In this document: in pieces, positions 35,901 through 46,770 of the stretch
Numbering within the stretch: position 1 is the stretch's first letter
Layout of the letters: every line of letters starts with the position of its first letter
NCBI GenBank assembly: GCA_947623455.1
Contig: OX392534.1
Location: 41,607,426-41,671,425, forward strand
Length of the DNA stretch: 64,000 nt
Reading direction: 5' to 3'
Origin: Mimachlamys varia
Taxonomy: Eukaryota > Mollusca > Bivalvia > Pectinida > Pectinidae
Notes under the pieces: generated by a model
Told to the model about the DNA's origin: nothing
Seen by the model: only the letters and a program-made list of their open reading frames with translations
The model's database searches: none
Position numbers and translations under genes: made by a program

Positions 35901-36439
35901 ACACTATTCTTTATTTGTGTTATGTTTATGATGGCTGGATTGGCCTTGTACCACTCATACTCTTATTGGAACACATTTCCCACAATATACAGTGTTAAAG
36001 TGTTACACTGACTGTTAACTAATTTAGGATGTGAAAAAAACATTTATGTGTGAAAAGTCAAGGTTACTGATGCTATTGAAGAAAGTGTTCAAAAAAGGAC
36101 AACATTTCAACAAATTATGTACCTTTTTTTCAAGGTACTTTTAACATGATATTAAATTGATAAAAGGATCAATGTTAACACTTGGTAGCTACAAGTATGT
36201 TTAGGTACGGTTTTTGGTGAATAAATGTTATTCAAAATATGCCTGAATTGTTGTTACTGTGTGTATCAAAAACAACAAACTCTGGTGGAAATCGATATTT
36301 GATTATAATTTTTTATGTCTTTTTCGCAGGACAAAATGTAGAAGCAGGAAGAAAAATCCTGGAAGAAAGTAACCTCCCTATTAAGGCAGCCTTCGGATTT
36401 GAGGAAGCCGCAAAACTAGCCGTAGCCAGTGTGCAGTAG
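20924..36439 (+). CDS. SUCLG2: SUCLG2, succinate-CoA ligase [GDP-forming] beta subunit, mitochondrial, complete, 11 exons
   Basis: Exons: 20924-21007, 23866-24010, 25237-25336, 25722-25812, 28666-28818, 29681-29770, 33457-33553, 34439-34600, 35040-35182, 35773-35893 and 36330-36439. They total 1296 nt, or 431 residues (human 432), with consistent phases. With a SUCLG1-type alpha subunit it makes succinate and GTP from succinyl-CoA in the TCA cycle. Exon 1 is an Arg/Ser-rich presequence with no acidic residue, fitting matrix import. [12 protein letters not shown] opens the ATP-grasp domain; [13 protein letters not shown] is its glycine-rich loop; [12 protein letters not shown] and [10 protein letters not shown] hold the metal-binding acidic residues; [13 protein letters not shown] and DVGGG mark the CoA-ligase domain. 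NPFGETPDG and the ending AVASVQ match SUCLG2, not the ATP-type SUCLA2. The exon 1 donor (GTTGGC) is weak. Introns 1, 4 and 6 carry large tandem arrays. Confidence 0.96.
21600..22575. repeat. 40-bp minisatellite with higher-order structure (SUCLG2 intron 1)
   Basis: About 24 tandem units of 40 bp (CAGGTACAAGGATTCACAGT, then CGCTATCCCAGACCCCCTGT). A block of about eight units beginning near 21759 is repeated at 22083, an offset of 324 bp, so one block was duplicated as a whole. Lack of stops leaves an open frame of 259 codons that is a pure repeat product. Confidence 0.95.
22576..23430. repeat. 25-bp minisatellite abutting the 40-bp array (SUCLG2 intron 1)
   Basis: About 33 units of 25 bp based on CTGGTTCACTACTCTCTGG plus ACCCCT, with TTCTGG, CCCTGG and TTCTAG variants and a few short insertions (ACCAG). 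It begins exactly where the 40-bp array stops. Its open frames are artefacts of unit composition. Confidence 0.95.
24501..24809 (+). mobile_element. MITE of the TTAA family, internally deleted copy (SUCLG2 intron 2)
   Basis: Flanked by TTAA at both ends (24501-24504 and 24806-24809). The left end is AGGCACAATATATGTAACTT, and the body matches the copies at 50724 and 58343. About 70 bp near the right end are missing, so it stops soon after TTTACTTAGTTTTAGGCC. Noncoding. Confidence 0.85.
25836..28086 (+). mobile_element. Dispersed repeat element with internal 155-bp tandem units (SUCLG2 intron 4)
   Basis: The left end is a hairpin (AGCCCACCATC/GATGGTGGGCT) followed by a GTCC-rich tract (25880-25945). 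The centre holds about 12 units of 155 bp containing CATGGCCGACAGGCAGCCAT. Units alternate in type so that a 465-bp, three-unit block recurs. The right end has GATGGTGGGCG and a second hairpin (AAGATCCCTCTGGGATCT). No transposase is encoded, so it is non-autonomous. The terminal hairpins and tandem core recall non-autonomous Helitron-like elements of bivalves, but no clear Helitron termini are seen. Confidence 0.75.
28500..28665 (+). repeat. Two 83-bp decoy copies of the SUCLG2 exon 5 acceptor and exon start
   Basis: CTAGGTGATGGTAGC-type sequence occurs at 28500, 28583 and 28666 (the true exon 5), spaced exactly 83 bp apart. In the exon frame the two upstream copies encode [12 protein letters not shown] and [12 protein letters not shown], resembling the true [12 protein letters not shown], and each reaches a TAA at its 18th codon. 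They look like remnants of a tandem duplication of the exon 5 border. Confidence 0.85.
29761..32945 (+). repeat. Minisatellite built from the exon 6 splice donor (SUCLG2 intron 6)
   Basis: About 130-140 units of 20-25 bp, mostly 24 bp. The core is CTACAACAGGTATAACTTGA or its GTAAAACTT form. The last ten bases of exon 6 plus the first intron bases (TCTACAACAG|GTAAAACTTC) are themselves a unit, so the array begins inside the exon. The proximal part uses GTAAAA and the distal part GTATAA. A higher-order duplication of about 483 bp can be seen between 30.8 and 31.9 kb (for example 31377 against 31859). Confidence 0.95.
33790..33850 (+). repeat. Fragment of a hairpin-bearing dispersed repeat (SUCLG2 intron 7)
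   Basis: GTCGCCTGAAAAGGCGGC forms a short hairpin and is followed by ATATAGGGATCACTTTGTC. I believe similar sequence is dispersed in mollusc genomes, but there is no second copy in this window to prove it. Confidence 0.3.
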
Positions 36440-37775
36440 AATGTCCTACACTAGTGTTGACCAGTGTCAATGTGCAGTCACATTTTGGTAAGGTTGTACT
36501 TTGCGACTTTAGCAATTGTCTACAACCTTACCGTTTAACCAAAAATGTCTATTTTTCTCCTCAAAAGTTTAAGAAACAGGTCAGTTTAAATCAAAATATA
36601 GACTTCAAAATCTTAGGTTTATCTGAAACAAATGATTCAGGGGTGAAATAGAAGAAATAGTTAATGTATTAGACATCCTGTTCAAACGTTGCTATCAGAA
36701 GGATTTGAAATATACACATGTACCGATATTTACTAACATGTCTATTTTTAACAGCCTTTTCTACTCAATTTTGTGATAACAAGTCAGCTTTTATCAGAAA
36801 AAAAGGTAAAACATATTTTATGGGCTTTCATCAATTTCACCCCTGGCAGTATTTCGGAGTCTAAAAAGACATTTTTGCATACTTGGGTTGTCGGACCCTT
36901 TTTTACAGTGCAAAGTTTTGGAAGGCAGCAACAAATCATAAAATATAAATAAAAACTGTTATATTGTAGAAATGGTTCAAACTGACAAAGAAAACCAGAC
37001 ATAATTTAGCAAGAATTCTAATTTACTGCTTTAGGAACTTAATTTGTAAACTCTGAATTAGGTTTATTGCTGAATATTAAATCACAATTTATATGAAGGA
37101 CGTAACAAGTGAATGCACCAAAATCTTGCATGCATCTGCAGTTATAAACTACCAGATACAGCCGATGTTCCTGATCTGGTAGTAACAGGATTTGGCAATA
37201 GTATTCACTTGTTTCTCCATGTTCACTGAAATGTTCACTAAGGAATATTGTTATCAAAACATACCTAATTGTGTTGGCATTTAGATAAATCAGTGTAATC
37301 AATGATTTTTTGTTCATACCTCAGAGTCAATCTATCAGAAACAATCTCCAATTAATCAATTGTACTTTGTCTTTGTCATCGATAATATAAATTGTTGATG
37401 CTAGGGCATTCTGTGATATTTGTGGTACCAAATTTGTGGGTTTCTTTAATCACCGTTTTAAATCATGCTTTTTATGTACGGTAACTTTTTGTTAATGTAA
37501 TTTTTTATTGCTTCCTCAAAAAAGAAGCATGTACTTTTTTTATAAAAAAAAAATGTCTGGTTGTGTTAATTGTCCGACATCAGGAAAGAGCGACATTGAC
37601 ACCATCTCTCTGTTCAATATCAGCAACAAATGTTGACATTCTACTGGTACGTGGAAAACTGTAACAAAAAAACAATTTGAGAATTACAAAAAACTAACAT
37701 TATATGCATGCATGATATATATTTTTACCATTTTTCGCTGATGGTATCAATAAATTGAAAAGATGATGATGAATG
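36440..37775 (+). other. Probable SUCLG2 3' UTR
   Basis: Noncoding sequence after the TAG stop. A plus-strand AATAAA lies at 37749-37754, and further ones near 38251 and 38306 are inside a MITE. No other gene is seen in this stretch. Confidence 0.4.
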
Positions 37776-37993
37776 ATAAAATTCAGAAAGTTATATTTTT
37801 GTCGTGTTTTACATTGTATATTTTCATTTACCCTTTCATACTGTAGACAATAATGAACTCACCCGGATAGTTTATTCAAGTGATGTAGGGGGTGGTAAGA
37901 TTATTAACAAAAAATCATCAGTATTCAGACATTAGTGCATCCATCAATTGTGATACCTTTTAATGATTTCCAGTAATAACACATTAGATAAAA

Positions 37994-38480
37994 CTACTGT
38001 AATTTTCTGCATATTGCCTGTAGGCTCTACGATTTTTTACATCAGAAGATGCCTAGTGCAGGCTATCTGCCGGTGCGGACTATCTGCGGATTTTTTTTTT
38101 TTACCAAATAATTAAAAAAAATGTGTGCTATACATTGTTAAATGTTTCCACTTTTATCAACATATAGATCTACACTATTTGTAAACAAAAAGTATCATTG
38201 ATTAGTTTATATATAGCTTTAATTATACACATAAACATATATATTTACAAAATAAACACAATATTTTTATCATATGTCTCTTGATTTCCAACATTCAAAA
38301 CAATAAATCACAAAGTCACTTAGGAAGTACACTTGTACTCGCTAGGTATACATTCAACTTATAACCCGCGGGTAATCTGTCATTGCGGGTTATCTGGAAT
38401 CTATTTTACAAAAGCCTCAAAAATTCCTTAATTTACTTTCCGTGGGCTATACCCCGGTAATACACAGGAAATTACGGTAG
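37994..38480. mobile_element. MITE, 487 bp, TA-flanked
   Basis: Imperfect terminal inverted repeats: left TACTGTAATTTTCTGCATAT, right ATACACAGGAAATTACGGTA. The outermost TA on both sides could be a Tc1/mariner-type target duplication. The interior has repeated CTATCTG/GGTTATCTGG blocks and no open reading frame of note. Confidence 0.7.
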
Positions 38481-39774
38481 TGCTGATTTTGTACTCAGGG
38501 CTTCATTATTGTTCACTGTAATGTATTTCAGAGGTTGTAAGGCTTATAACAAAAGCGTGAACCATTTTTATGTCATTTGTTATCTCAAATTAGGTGTGTG
38601 ATTAGAGAAATCTGATGTACTGTTTGATTTCATTGAAAGATTTAATTGTTGCATTTTTATAATACCTAAATCAGATGTAGTGACAAATCATGAAATGTAG
38701 ACTTTATTAGACTTTATCGTCGGATGAATAATTATTTAATTGTAGGTATGGTATTTAACTGTGTAGGGTTACAGTTGAAATTTCTCTTGTGGGTTTATTT
38801 TTTTTTTTTTTTAATACAATGGGATTATTAGCTCTAATTTCAAATGTGTTCAAATTTTTTAGGAATATATTAGAATTTATGTATGTTCAGTGAAAAAGGA
38901 AATGATGCACTTGCTTGAATTGGCTGGCTGTGACTGTTTTCATTTTTATTACCTACAACATATCGTGGGTAAGTATTGTTATGGTTTGTGTGTGGTTAAT
39001 ATGGCATTATCTGTTAAACGTGCTGATGTATTGTAAACATAAATTCATATTTATATCCACAGGCAGCAAACTGTACATAACATTTTCTAAGGTACAAGCA
39101 AAACCTTGTTACACTGTAACCATTTGTTGTGTGAATTTGTTTGTGCTTTACATGGTTTTGGCATTAAATTCAGATATACATAGAAAAGAAAAGAAACAAA
39201 TGGACAGTATTTTGCAGTTATTGAAGAAAAGCTTGATAAGATTTGAAACAAGATCTCAAAATACTTGCATACAAAGGGATTTGGCAATTCGTTTTGATTT
39301 AAAGAATTGTTAAGAAGAATGAAAAGGAGAAAAAAAAAAGAGGTTTAAGAAGCCAAGTGGCAAATATTAAGAAGGACATTACATATTATGTAAAGGTTTT
39401 CTGTTCATATTTTTCTGTTAATTATTAAGTCCCTGTAAATGAGCCTCATGTAAAAGTTCCAAAAATGATGAACCTGAAAATGGCTGATAGTCTTTTTCGT
39501 AAAAGTTCCATTCTCTGAAAGTTTTTATTTGGTTATCAATATGTATATCATGTACAATGCTTCACATTGATAAGTTTAGTTGCTACAGTGAAATCTGGAG
39601 AAATCCATCAGTGGAGCAGCTACTGACATGAATAAGCAAATATGTCCCCTCCTTCTTGTGTATTGCATACAAGGAAATACAACCACGGAAGGTGGTATTG
39701 ATTTTTGTGTGTCTCGGGGGTCGAAGGCTTGTTTAAAGGAAGGAGGAAAGTAGTGGACCTGCACCAGGTCGATA
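38481..39774. other. Intergenic, no gene recognised
   Basis: AT-rich sequence. A 132-codon open frame at 38915-39313 has no similarity that I recognise, no exon context and AT-rich codon use, so I do not call it a gene. Confidence 0.5.
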
Positions 39775-39850
39775 GTGGCCACCAGTTCAATTGGTTGATC
39801 GTCCGTCTAGAGTTCTGGAGGTCCCGAGTTCATACCATAGTCTGGCTGCT
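39775..39850 (+). repeat. tRNA-derived SINE head (same family as 505-605)
   Basis: Contains CCAGTTCAATTGGTTGATCG (A box), CGTCCGTCTAGAGTTCTGG and GAGTTCATACCATAGTCTGG (decayed B box). It is the plus-strand relative of the two heads in TMEM243 intron 1. Confidence 0.7.
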
Positions 39851-40015
39851 AGGTTTCTACAGTGAGAACATTTCCAAGGTCACACTCATTCTTGTATAAT
39901 TGTGTTGTGAGGCTTAATGGAAGGGAGTAAGAGAAAATTACTGTTTTGTTCGATTGCATTTTCTCATCCACTTCGAATTGGTGTGGTATCTTGTTTGTAA
40001 GAACATCAAAACATG

Positions 40016-40068
40016 GGGCTGCGGTGGCCGAGTGGTTAAAGTGTTCCGACATTTTTTCCACTAGTCTT
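40016..40068 (+). repeat. Truncated SINE head (CGGTGGCCGAGTGG family)
   Basis: GGGGCTGCGGTGGCCGAGTG begins the unit, followed by TTCCGACAT and CCACTAG. It breaks off before the B box. It belongs to the family at 45951-46990. Confidence 0.75.
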
Positions 40069-40819
40069 TGTTGCAAAATAAGTATCATTTTAGGTCACCT
40101 TAATCGAGAGACCCTGTAGAAGGAGTTAACTACCTTGAAAGGGAGATAATTACCTTGTGAGTTCTGCTGATTATGTCAACAGTACACTGCTTTCTTATTT
40201 TGTTCTGGTATATGAAGAACGATAAACAAAACAAGGGTTTTATTTATTTTATATTAGTGTTAATACATTATATGTATACATACAAACCACGTGAAGATCA
40301 GACCTGCCTTTAAGGGCCCCCTGAAGGTCAGACCTCTATAAGTTGATCACTTGAAGGTCAGACCTGCATATAATGAGTGCCTAAAAGTGACCATCAGACC
40401 AACCTATTGTAGTCACTTGATCAGACTTTTATAGGATGGATGCTTCAGATATGTCACTTGGCCAACTGCTGACTTTCATTATAATCAATTATATATAAAC
40501 AGAGTTCTGGACATGTGTTCATCAAAATGGCTTAATGGATTAATATCTTTATTTTCAGCCATCTTTTGTTTTTGCATAAGGCTGTTGATTCTTGTCAGTT
40601 GATATGTATTATATGCAGGTATATTTTATAAATGTCTGACCTTAATGAACAGGTATTTCATGAGACTGGTGAACTTTATAGTCAGGTATTTGTAGATAAT
40701 TTCCATTATACACATTATGTAAATATAGTGATTTATGAAAGAGTATATAAATACATCATGTGCCAATCATAATATGTGTTTTTTATGATTTATTCGGTCA
40801 CTGGAGTAATGTTCAGAGT

Positions 40820-41010
40820 TTTAGTGGCATGGTTGTCAAGGCGTTTGACATTCTACAAGCACTAGCCATCCACCATTGATTCGCAGGATTACGGTAAGGT
40901 CTATGTGGGACAGTTGCCAGGTACTGACCACAGGTCAATAAGTTTTCTGTGGACACTCCAGTTATCCTCCACCCAAACCTGGCACATCCTGGTTGGTGAA
41001 AGCTATTAAA
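40820..41010 (+). repeat. Diverged full-length SINE (CGGTGGCCGAGTGG family)
   Basis: It retains GACATTCTACAAGCACTAGCC from the head, GTTGCCAGGTACTGACC and CACTCCAGTTATCCTCCAC from the body, and AAACCTGGCACATCCT near the 3' end. Order and spacing follow the 45951 copy. Confidence 0.75.
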
Positions 41011-41469
41011 AGGACCGTAAAAATGTTACATATGATTTAACTGACATTGGTACATGTAGCCATAGCTATCCTATTCCTGATCCCCCGCAACACTGACTTA
41101 AACAGTATATGATGAGGATGATGGAATAACACGAAATTTAGTTTTGTTCAAATTAAATGATGTTGACCTACTTCCAAAGTCAAAAATTACGCTAAACACC
41201 CTATTTTAGGTCCAAAACTAGCTGTAACAAATTCTCAGGTCCCTGTGCTCCCGAGTTTACCTGATATGTAAATCAATATGAAGACGGCTGGAATTACATT
41301 TCGACACCATTTAATTCAGTCTGATCGAACATGTGGGAGATGTTCAATATATCTTAATCTGCTGTTAGCATTACCCCGTGCGACCATTTCTGAACCCTGC
41401 GTTAACCAATTACTTTCGGTACGGTTATACTAATTGAATGTATCTTGTGTCCAGTATCTTAGTCCGATA

Positions 41470-41841
41470 AAACCCGCTTTGTTACAAAATCCTCAAGCAA
41501 CTGCCTCTCAATAACCAAAACGGCAAGTGTACTGATATTTGTGATTGTAGCATGCTGGAATGAAGGGCTAAAAAGTTTGTCCAAATGAATGACCTTGAAC
41601 TAACCTTAAGGAAACAGGAGGTCAAACAAATTATTAAACAAAAATTCAAACAACATCTTCTAATTAACAATGGCTCCGGGGTACTGATATTATGTTGGGA
41701 TGAAGGAATAACAAGTTTATTCACTGACTCTTTTACAAAGTCACATGGGTCAAATATGTAAATATCTTTTAAACAGCAAACCAACAAAAATGATATAGGT
41801 CTTTATAGTCAGATGACCATTACGGCCTATGGGCCTCTTGT
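41470..41841 (+). repeat. Dispersed repeat ending in CCTATGGGCCTCTTGTTTC
   Basis: Two degenerate internal units (CTGATATTTGTGATTG... and CTGATATTATGTTGGG...) about 170 bp apart are followed by GATGACCATTACGGCCTATG. I recall this terminal sequence from many lophotrochozoan repeats. The minus-strand open frame across it (41482-41787) is not a recognisable protein. Confidence 0.4.
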
Positions 41842-43045
41842 TTCGTAGTATGATCCAGAAATCCATAAATTCATTTTTATGTGACTTGAAAGAAGCCACA
41901 CAGAGAGTGATATTTTACTGAAGTCAAAAGAAAATAATATAGGAGTTACGTTGCTGAATCTCCAAAAGGAAGCTTGGCTTCTGGAATTTGAAAGGACATG
42001 TCTATGTGACATGTTTTGACTTTTCACACTTTTGGGAAAGGACATTTGACTACAGAGTAGCTTAATGTCGAGGTTCAACCCAAAGTCTTGTAAATATTAT
42101 GCCTAAATCGGATATTTAATTCGCATCGTACACAATAAGATGTTACGATACGAGTATAGGTGTGGCAAAGAAATGTTTTCGACAAAAATATTTTGTCGGA
42201 TTTCGCACACATTATTATAAGGATAAGGCGATTTAGATTATGCACGAAAAAAGTCAGTTAACATTTGAAATAATCGTCAAACATAATATTATATATACAG
42301 CTATTACAGCATATATACTAAACTAACTTGACAGCACTGTCTGGACTGGAATGTAATTCAAGAAAAAGCAAATTGCTTGTCAAAAAGTAGGTCCGAGTTC
42401 CTTCAGGGCCAAAACGTAAAAAAAAAATCGGTAAAATATTCAAATTAATCATTTAACATAGTTAGAAGCATTGTCTAGACTACTTTGAAATAATATATTT
42501 TAATGAAATTAAATAATGGCCTTGGACAAAGGTGAATTAAATTAGACCCAGCAGGGAAATGTACGATTATTCTCGTGTCAAATTATTACAAATTGTTTTT
42601 AATGGACTCCCACAGAAATAAGATATTCTATACCATAGTTTTATACAAGAGATAAATCTTACTTGACACACATTATATTTGTTGTCTGTGTAACGATCTC
42701 ATTTTAGATTAGATATTTAAAATGAAAGAAACACGCCCGGGGGTTATGAATTTGAGGGGAAGCGATACGATAAAAAGTTTAACGGTTAAAGACAAAACGT
42801 TTGAACTGTTGGATATGAGGGTATTTAAAGTTGAAGGTAAATAGAGAAAATGATATGTGTGTAAGGAGGTGTGAACAGGTTTATTGAAGTAGGAGTGACA
42901 CCTGTATTGATGACCCCCTGTGTAGAATAGTGTCTGGTCCCTACTTATTAATTTGTGACTGTCACGCTGGTGTAAGGGACACTAATGGATGGCGTCTTGC
43001 TACCGTTACGTACAGTAATACTTGCGAAGGTCATGTAGTACGGTC
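41842..43045. other. Intergenic, no gene recognised
   Basis: AT-rich, with no recognisable exon, repeat or RNA gene that I can support. Confidence 0.5.
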
Positions 43046-43217
43046 AACCCGTCCATATCCCAGCACGGAACTGAACCTGTCCATATCCCAGCACGGAACT
43101 GAACCTGTCCATATCCCAGCACGGAACTGAACCTGTCCATATCCCAGCACGGAACTGAACCTGTCCATATCCCAGCACGGAACTGAACCTGTCCATATCC
43201 CAACACGGAACTGGACC
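43046..43217. repeat. 28-bp minisatellite
   Basis: Six near-identical units of CCATATCCCAGCACGGAACT plus GAACCTGT; the last unit has two substitutions. Open frames on both strands come from the unit. Confidence 0.95.
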
Positions 43218-44425
43218 TAAACGTAGAATATAATAATAACTGTACAACCTGAGAGTTAATTAAACTAAAAGCGTTACGAGTACACAATTATTCAATATAA
43301 AAAATGATGAAATTGAAAATTTTCTAATTTACAAATTCAGCAAGAAAATAGCAAACACAAGATAAACACACATTCCGACATTGCGAATAAGAGAAAAGAT
43401 AACGTTTTAACAACCGATTTCACTTTTTTTTTCTGATTTAGAGACGTGATGATGGAAAATTTGAAATAAGAACTACCAATATAAGTTTTTTCTCGGGGCC
43501 CGCTTATGCATATTTAATGTAAATATAGCCATTTCTCGAAATGTTTAAGTAACTACAGGTGAAATTCCAACGCGCATCTTTTCGCACAGCGATCGAAAGT
43601 GTCACAAAGGGAACCTTAAGGATTTCCGTTTCTATGAGACTCCTATTTAGTTCTAAACTAAACGTGCCGACATGAAAATATTGTTGATAAAAGTGAAGGT
43701 GAAATGAGTTTTGTGTATTTCTGAGGGAAAGAGGGTTGTACTCGACCCAAAATGATGTTTTTTACTTGGAATACGAAATAAATTGTCAGAACATGTAGCC
43801 TATCCGGCTACGTACTACGAGCAGTCAGGAACACCTCGACCTCAGACATTCGTTAATTATCTTCTCGTTAATAAACAGATCGTTACAATCTAACAGGAGT
43901 GGCGTCGTTTTAATATTATTAAGTTCCGTCATTACCAACATAAAGCTGTCAGTTTGTACTTTATGTATGGTACATCCGCTATCGGATTTTTTTTCTTGGC
44001 ATCACAATTACACACCGGCTTCGCTCAATCGAACACGCACCCACTGACTTGAATGGATTCGCTACACCCGAGCGATTGAGACAAAAACATAAACAACTGC
44101 CATGACATGTTTTGCGGCTACACAATAGAGATAATGCTAATGATGCTGAAGATGATGAGGGACCGGTCTGTGGGGATTAGATCGTGTTCACAAACATCAC
44201 GCGCGTGCAGCATGACCTTGTTTGTTGTATAATTACTGGTTTTGTTTTGTTTCACGGAATATTGCTTATCATGAATTTCAGATTACATATATAATAGGTC
44301 GGACAAAAGATAAATGTCCTTGTCCCATTTTATCATCATTTTATTTCACGGTTTAATATCCCAAAGGATAGCGAAGGGACTTGCCGCAGAAAAGAACGAT
44401 AATGCAAAAAACGTCGAAGCGGCGT
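43218..44425. other. Intergenic, no gene recognised
   Basis: Unique-looking sequence with somewhat more CpG between 43.8 and 44.2 kb. No exon with supporting splice sites was recognised. Confidence 0.45.
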
Positions 44426-44600
44426 GGCCTCGGTTTCATCAACATTCTCTAACTTAAGGAAATTACTTAATTTTAATATCTTCATAGGAAAGCATTACAG
44501 AAGTTAAGGGGGAAATCTTAAGTTAAGGAACTTAAATTACATTCTGTTATGTTTTTATATGGAGATTTTAAAGTTAAGGAATAACGATGGAATCGAGACC
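44426..44600. mobile_element. Foldback MITE, 175 bp, diverged copy
   Basis: GGCCTCGGTTTCATCAACAT at the left and GATGGAATCGAGACC at the right. The arms carry TAACTTAAGGAAATTACTTA and AGGAAAGCATTACAGAAGTT, as in the intronic copy at 13167-13341. The palindrome has decayed. Confidence 0.8.
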
Positions 44601-44768
44601 AGAACTGCTACATTTTGGGCAGCAAGTCACCATCAGGGCCCTTATTGATTTATAGTGTCTGTGAAGCAGACATAGTAAAACAAAAACAAACAAAAAAAGA
44701 AAGAACTCCCGATTCTTGTGGAATACTGGACGACTGCTTTTATGTTTAATTAAAAAACACGTGACCCT

Positions 44769-45019
44769 ACTAGTCCGAAGGGTTGTGACTCTATGACCCG
44801 CTAAATTTTGGGTGTTTTCGGTGGGTAAAACAATGTTTATGATATGATTGTATGTTTTCAATGAGTATTTCGGTGCTTTTTGTTGCATTGGTGATAATAT
44901 CAATTTTTTCTCGTTGGGGATTCAATGTTTTCTGGTGATTTTGGTCAGTAAATCGTCTCTCTCAACGCCAGCAGTCCCAAGATTTAGCGGGTCAGAGAGT
45001 CACAACTCTTCGGACTAGT
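44769..45019. mobile_element. MITE, 251 bp with 44-bp terminal inverted repeats
   Basis: The left arm 44769-44812 starts ACTAGTCCGAAGGGTTGTGA. The right arm 44976-45019 is its reverse complement with about three mismatches. The interior of about 160 bp is noncoding. The outer six bases, ACTAGT, are themselves a palindrome, so target duplication and terminus cannot be told apart. Confidence 0.85.
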
Positions 45020-45950
45020 GTACTTAAATGCACCAATAGATCGATGAGGCAGCAATCGTCTGCTCCAGAACACCACTAAAACAAGTAGATTCCTAATAAT
45101 ATGTTCAATGTCAACAGTTTGCACTTATGTGTTCTATTAGCCATGAAGTGAAAATATATATGTCACGTTGATAAAAACTCCTAGAACAGGTATGCATATA
45201 TAGGGGCTTAAATTAATTTGAAAATACCTAATTAGCTGTATGGTCAAAGAAAAGTTATTAAATGAAGTCCCTTCGATTTAAAAAAAATATCTAAGGTCGA
45301 ACACCATCGCGATGATTTTACAATTTGCTCGCTTGGGACTCATGTATATTAAGACTGTTTCATTTTAGTAGACGTTTATTTCAATGAGTCCCACCGAAGA
45401 GTCCAAACAGAACATATGGCTGATAATTCCCCAGAAACGTTAAAATCCTTTTCAAACCTACAACCTAATCAAGGACAGCCTCCATTGTTTTAGGTGGGTA
45501 AGAGGAGGGGGCACAACGCTATATTGACAATACCTCCCCTAGGATAACATAACTGTTGCACACACAACAACCTCTCCTGTATACATTTAACCCGTTTATT
45601 TCAGTGATCAGTAAAGCAGTGAGAGTTGTCGGCCCTGGATCAATGTGTGGGATGGAACGGGCTCTACCTGACTTTTAACTCTTTTACCACTAAAGAAACA
45701 TTTGAACTCTTCCAATTCAAAGGTTGGAATGATTTATTATAAAATTCAAGGGGTGAATAAGTTTAACATGCTCACCGTTGACTATATCCTGTTACACATT
45801 TTGTCATTGTTTCTTGTTTCTTTCCATTTATAATGTATTTATGTCAATGCCCTCTCCCAAGGCAGGTATTGGAGAGATAGAAAATATATAGCTTACACGA
45901 CACCAATGATTTGCAACTGAAACTGCGCTATTTCTTTAAGAAAACAAATT
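45020..45950. other. Intergenic, no gene recognised
   Basis: No coding, RNA or repeat feature that I can support. Confidence 0.5.
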
Positions 45951-46170
45951 AGGCCGCGGCGGCCGAATGGTTAGGTGTCTCGAAATTCTACCACTAGCCC
46001 TCCACCTCTGGGTTGCGAGTTCGAAACCCACGCGAGGCAGTTGCAAGGTACTGGCCATAGGTCTGTAGTTTTTCTTTGAGTACTCCGGCTTTCCTCCACT
46101 TTCAAAACCTGGCAGGTCCTTAAATGATTCTGGCTGTTATTTGGACGTAAAACAAAATAAACAAAAAAAA
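45951..46170 (+). repeat. Full-length tRNA-derived SINE
   Basis: Head with A box GGCGGCCGAATGGTTAG and B box GCGAGTTCGAAACCCACG. The body holds CAGTTGCAAGGTACTGGCC and a central block GAGTACTCCGGCTTTCCTCC. The 3' part is AAAACCTGGCAGGTCC, then GTAAAACAAAATAAAC. Noncoding; mobilised in trans by a LINE. Similar elements are known to be widespread in molluscs. Confidence 0.85.
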
Positions 46171-46231
46171 TATATTTAAGAAACAAGTTATTTCAAAATT
46201 TATTAACTACTGTTACCAATTCACACATTGC

Positions 46232-46310
46232 CGGGAGTCTGATCGGGGAATCGAACCCCGGTTGTCTTAGTGAAAGTCAAATGCGCTATCCATTGCACCA
46301 CCCGACTTCC
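46232..46310 (-). repeat. tRNA-like sequence of Arg type, probably a SINE head
   Basis: The minus strand has GGTGGTGCAATGGATAGCGC, the typical D-arm of tRNA-Arg, and CCGGGGTTCGATTCCCCG, a perfect T-arm. The anticodon stem does not pair well, so a functional tRNA is unlikely. The SINE at 62768 has a related head. Confidence 0.6.
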
Positions 46311-46530
46311 TATAAGAAATAACGGAAGTGTATTCCGTTCCTACCACTGAATGACACATTCACAAGAACACTCCACCAAACCACCCATTCACGAAAACAA
46401 CATTCCCGCCACTTAATAACCCTTTTATAAGAACGCTGTTTCTGTTGCTGCTGCGAAAAAAATATACAAGAGCGACGTTTTCCGCCACTTAAGACCTAAT
46501 TATATTAAGACCGATTTCTGACACTCATAA

Positions 46531-46770
46531 GGGCTGCGGTGGTCGAGTGGTTAAGGTGTCCCGACATTCTACCACTAGCCCTACATCTCTGGGCCGCGGT
46601 GGCCGAGTGGTTAAGGTGTCCCGACATTCTACCACTAGCCCTACACCTCTGGGCCGCGGTAGTCGAGCGGTTAAGGTGTCCCGACATTCTACCACTAGCC
46701 CTACATCTCTGGGCCGCGGTGGTCGAGCGGTTAAGGTGTCCCGACATTCTACCACTAGCCCTACACCTAT
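46531..46770 (+). repeat. Tandem array of SINE 5' heads (4 units of exactly 60 bp)
   Basis: Four 60-bp units begin at 46531, 46591, 46651 and 46711, each holding CGGTGGCCGAGTGGTTAAGG-type sequence, GACATTCTACCACTAGCCC and TACATCTCT/TACACCTCT. They lead directly into a fifth head that belongs to a complete SINE at 46771. Only the part up to just before the B box is amplified. Confidence 0.95.

Noticed and set aside
20924..36439. Identity as SUCLA2 (ATP-type beta subunit)
   Set aside because: Diagnostic stretches ([36 protein letters not shown]) follow the GTP-type SUCLG2 as remembered, not the SUCLA2 versions.
38915..39313. 132-codon open frame downstream of SUCLG2
   Set aside because: No recognisable domain, AT-driven composition and no neighbouring exons. 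It could at most be a lineage-specific gene, with no positive evidence.
43800..44200. Possible promoter of an unseen gene
   Set aside because: CpG is only slightly raised and no exon or start with splice support follows in either direction within the window.
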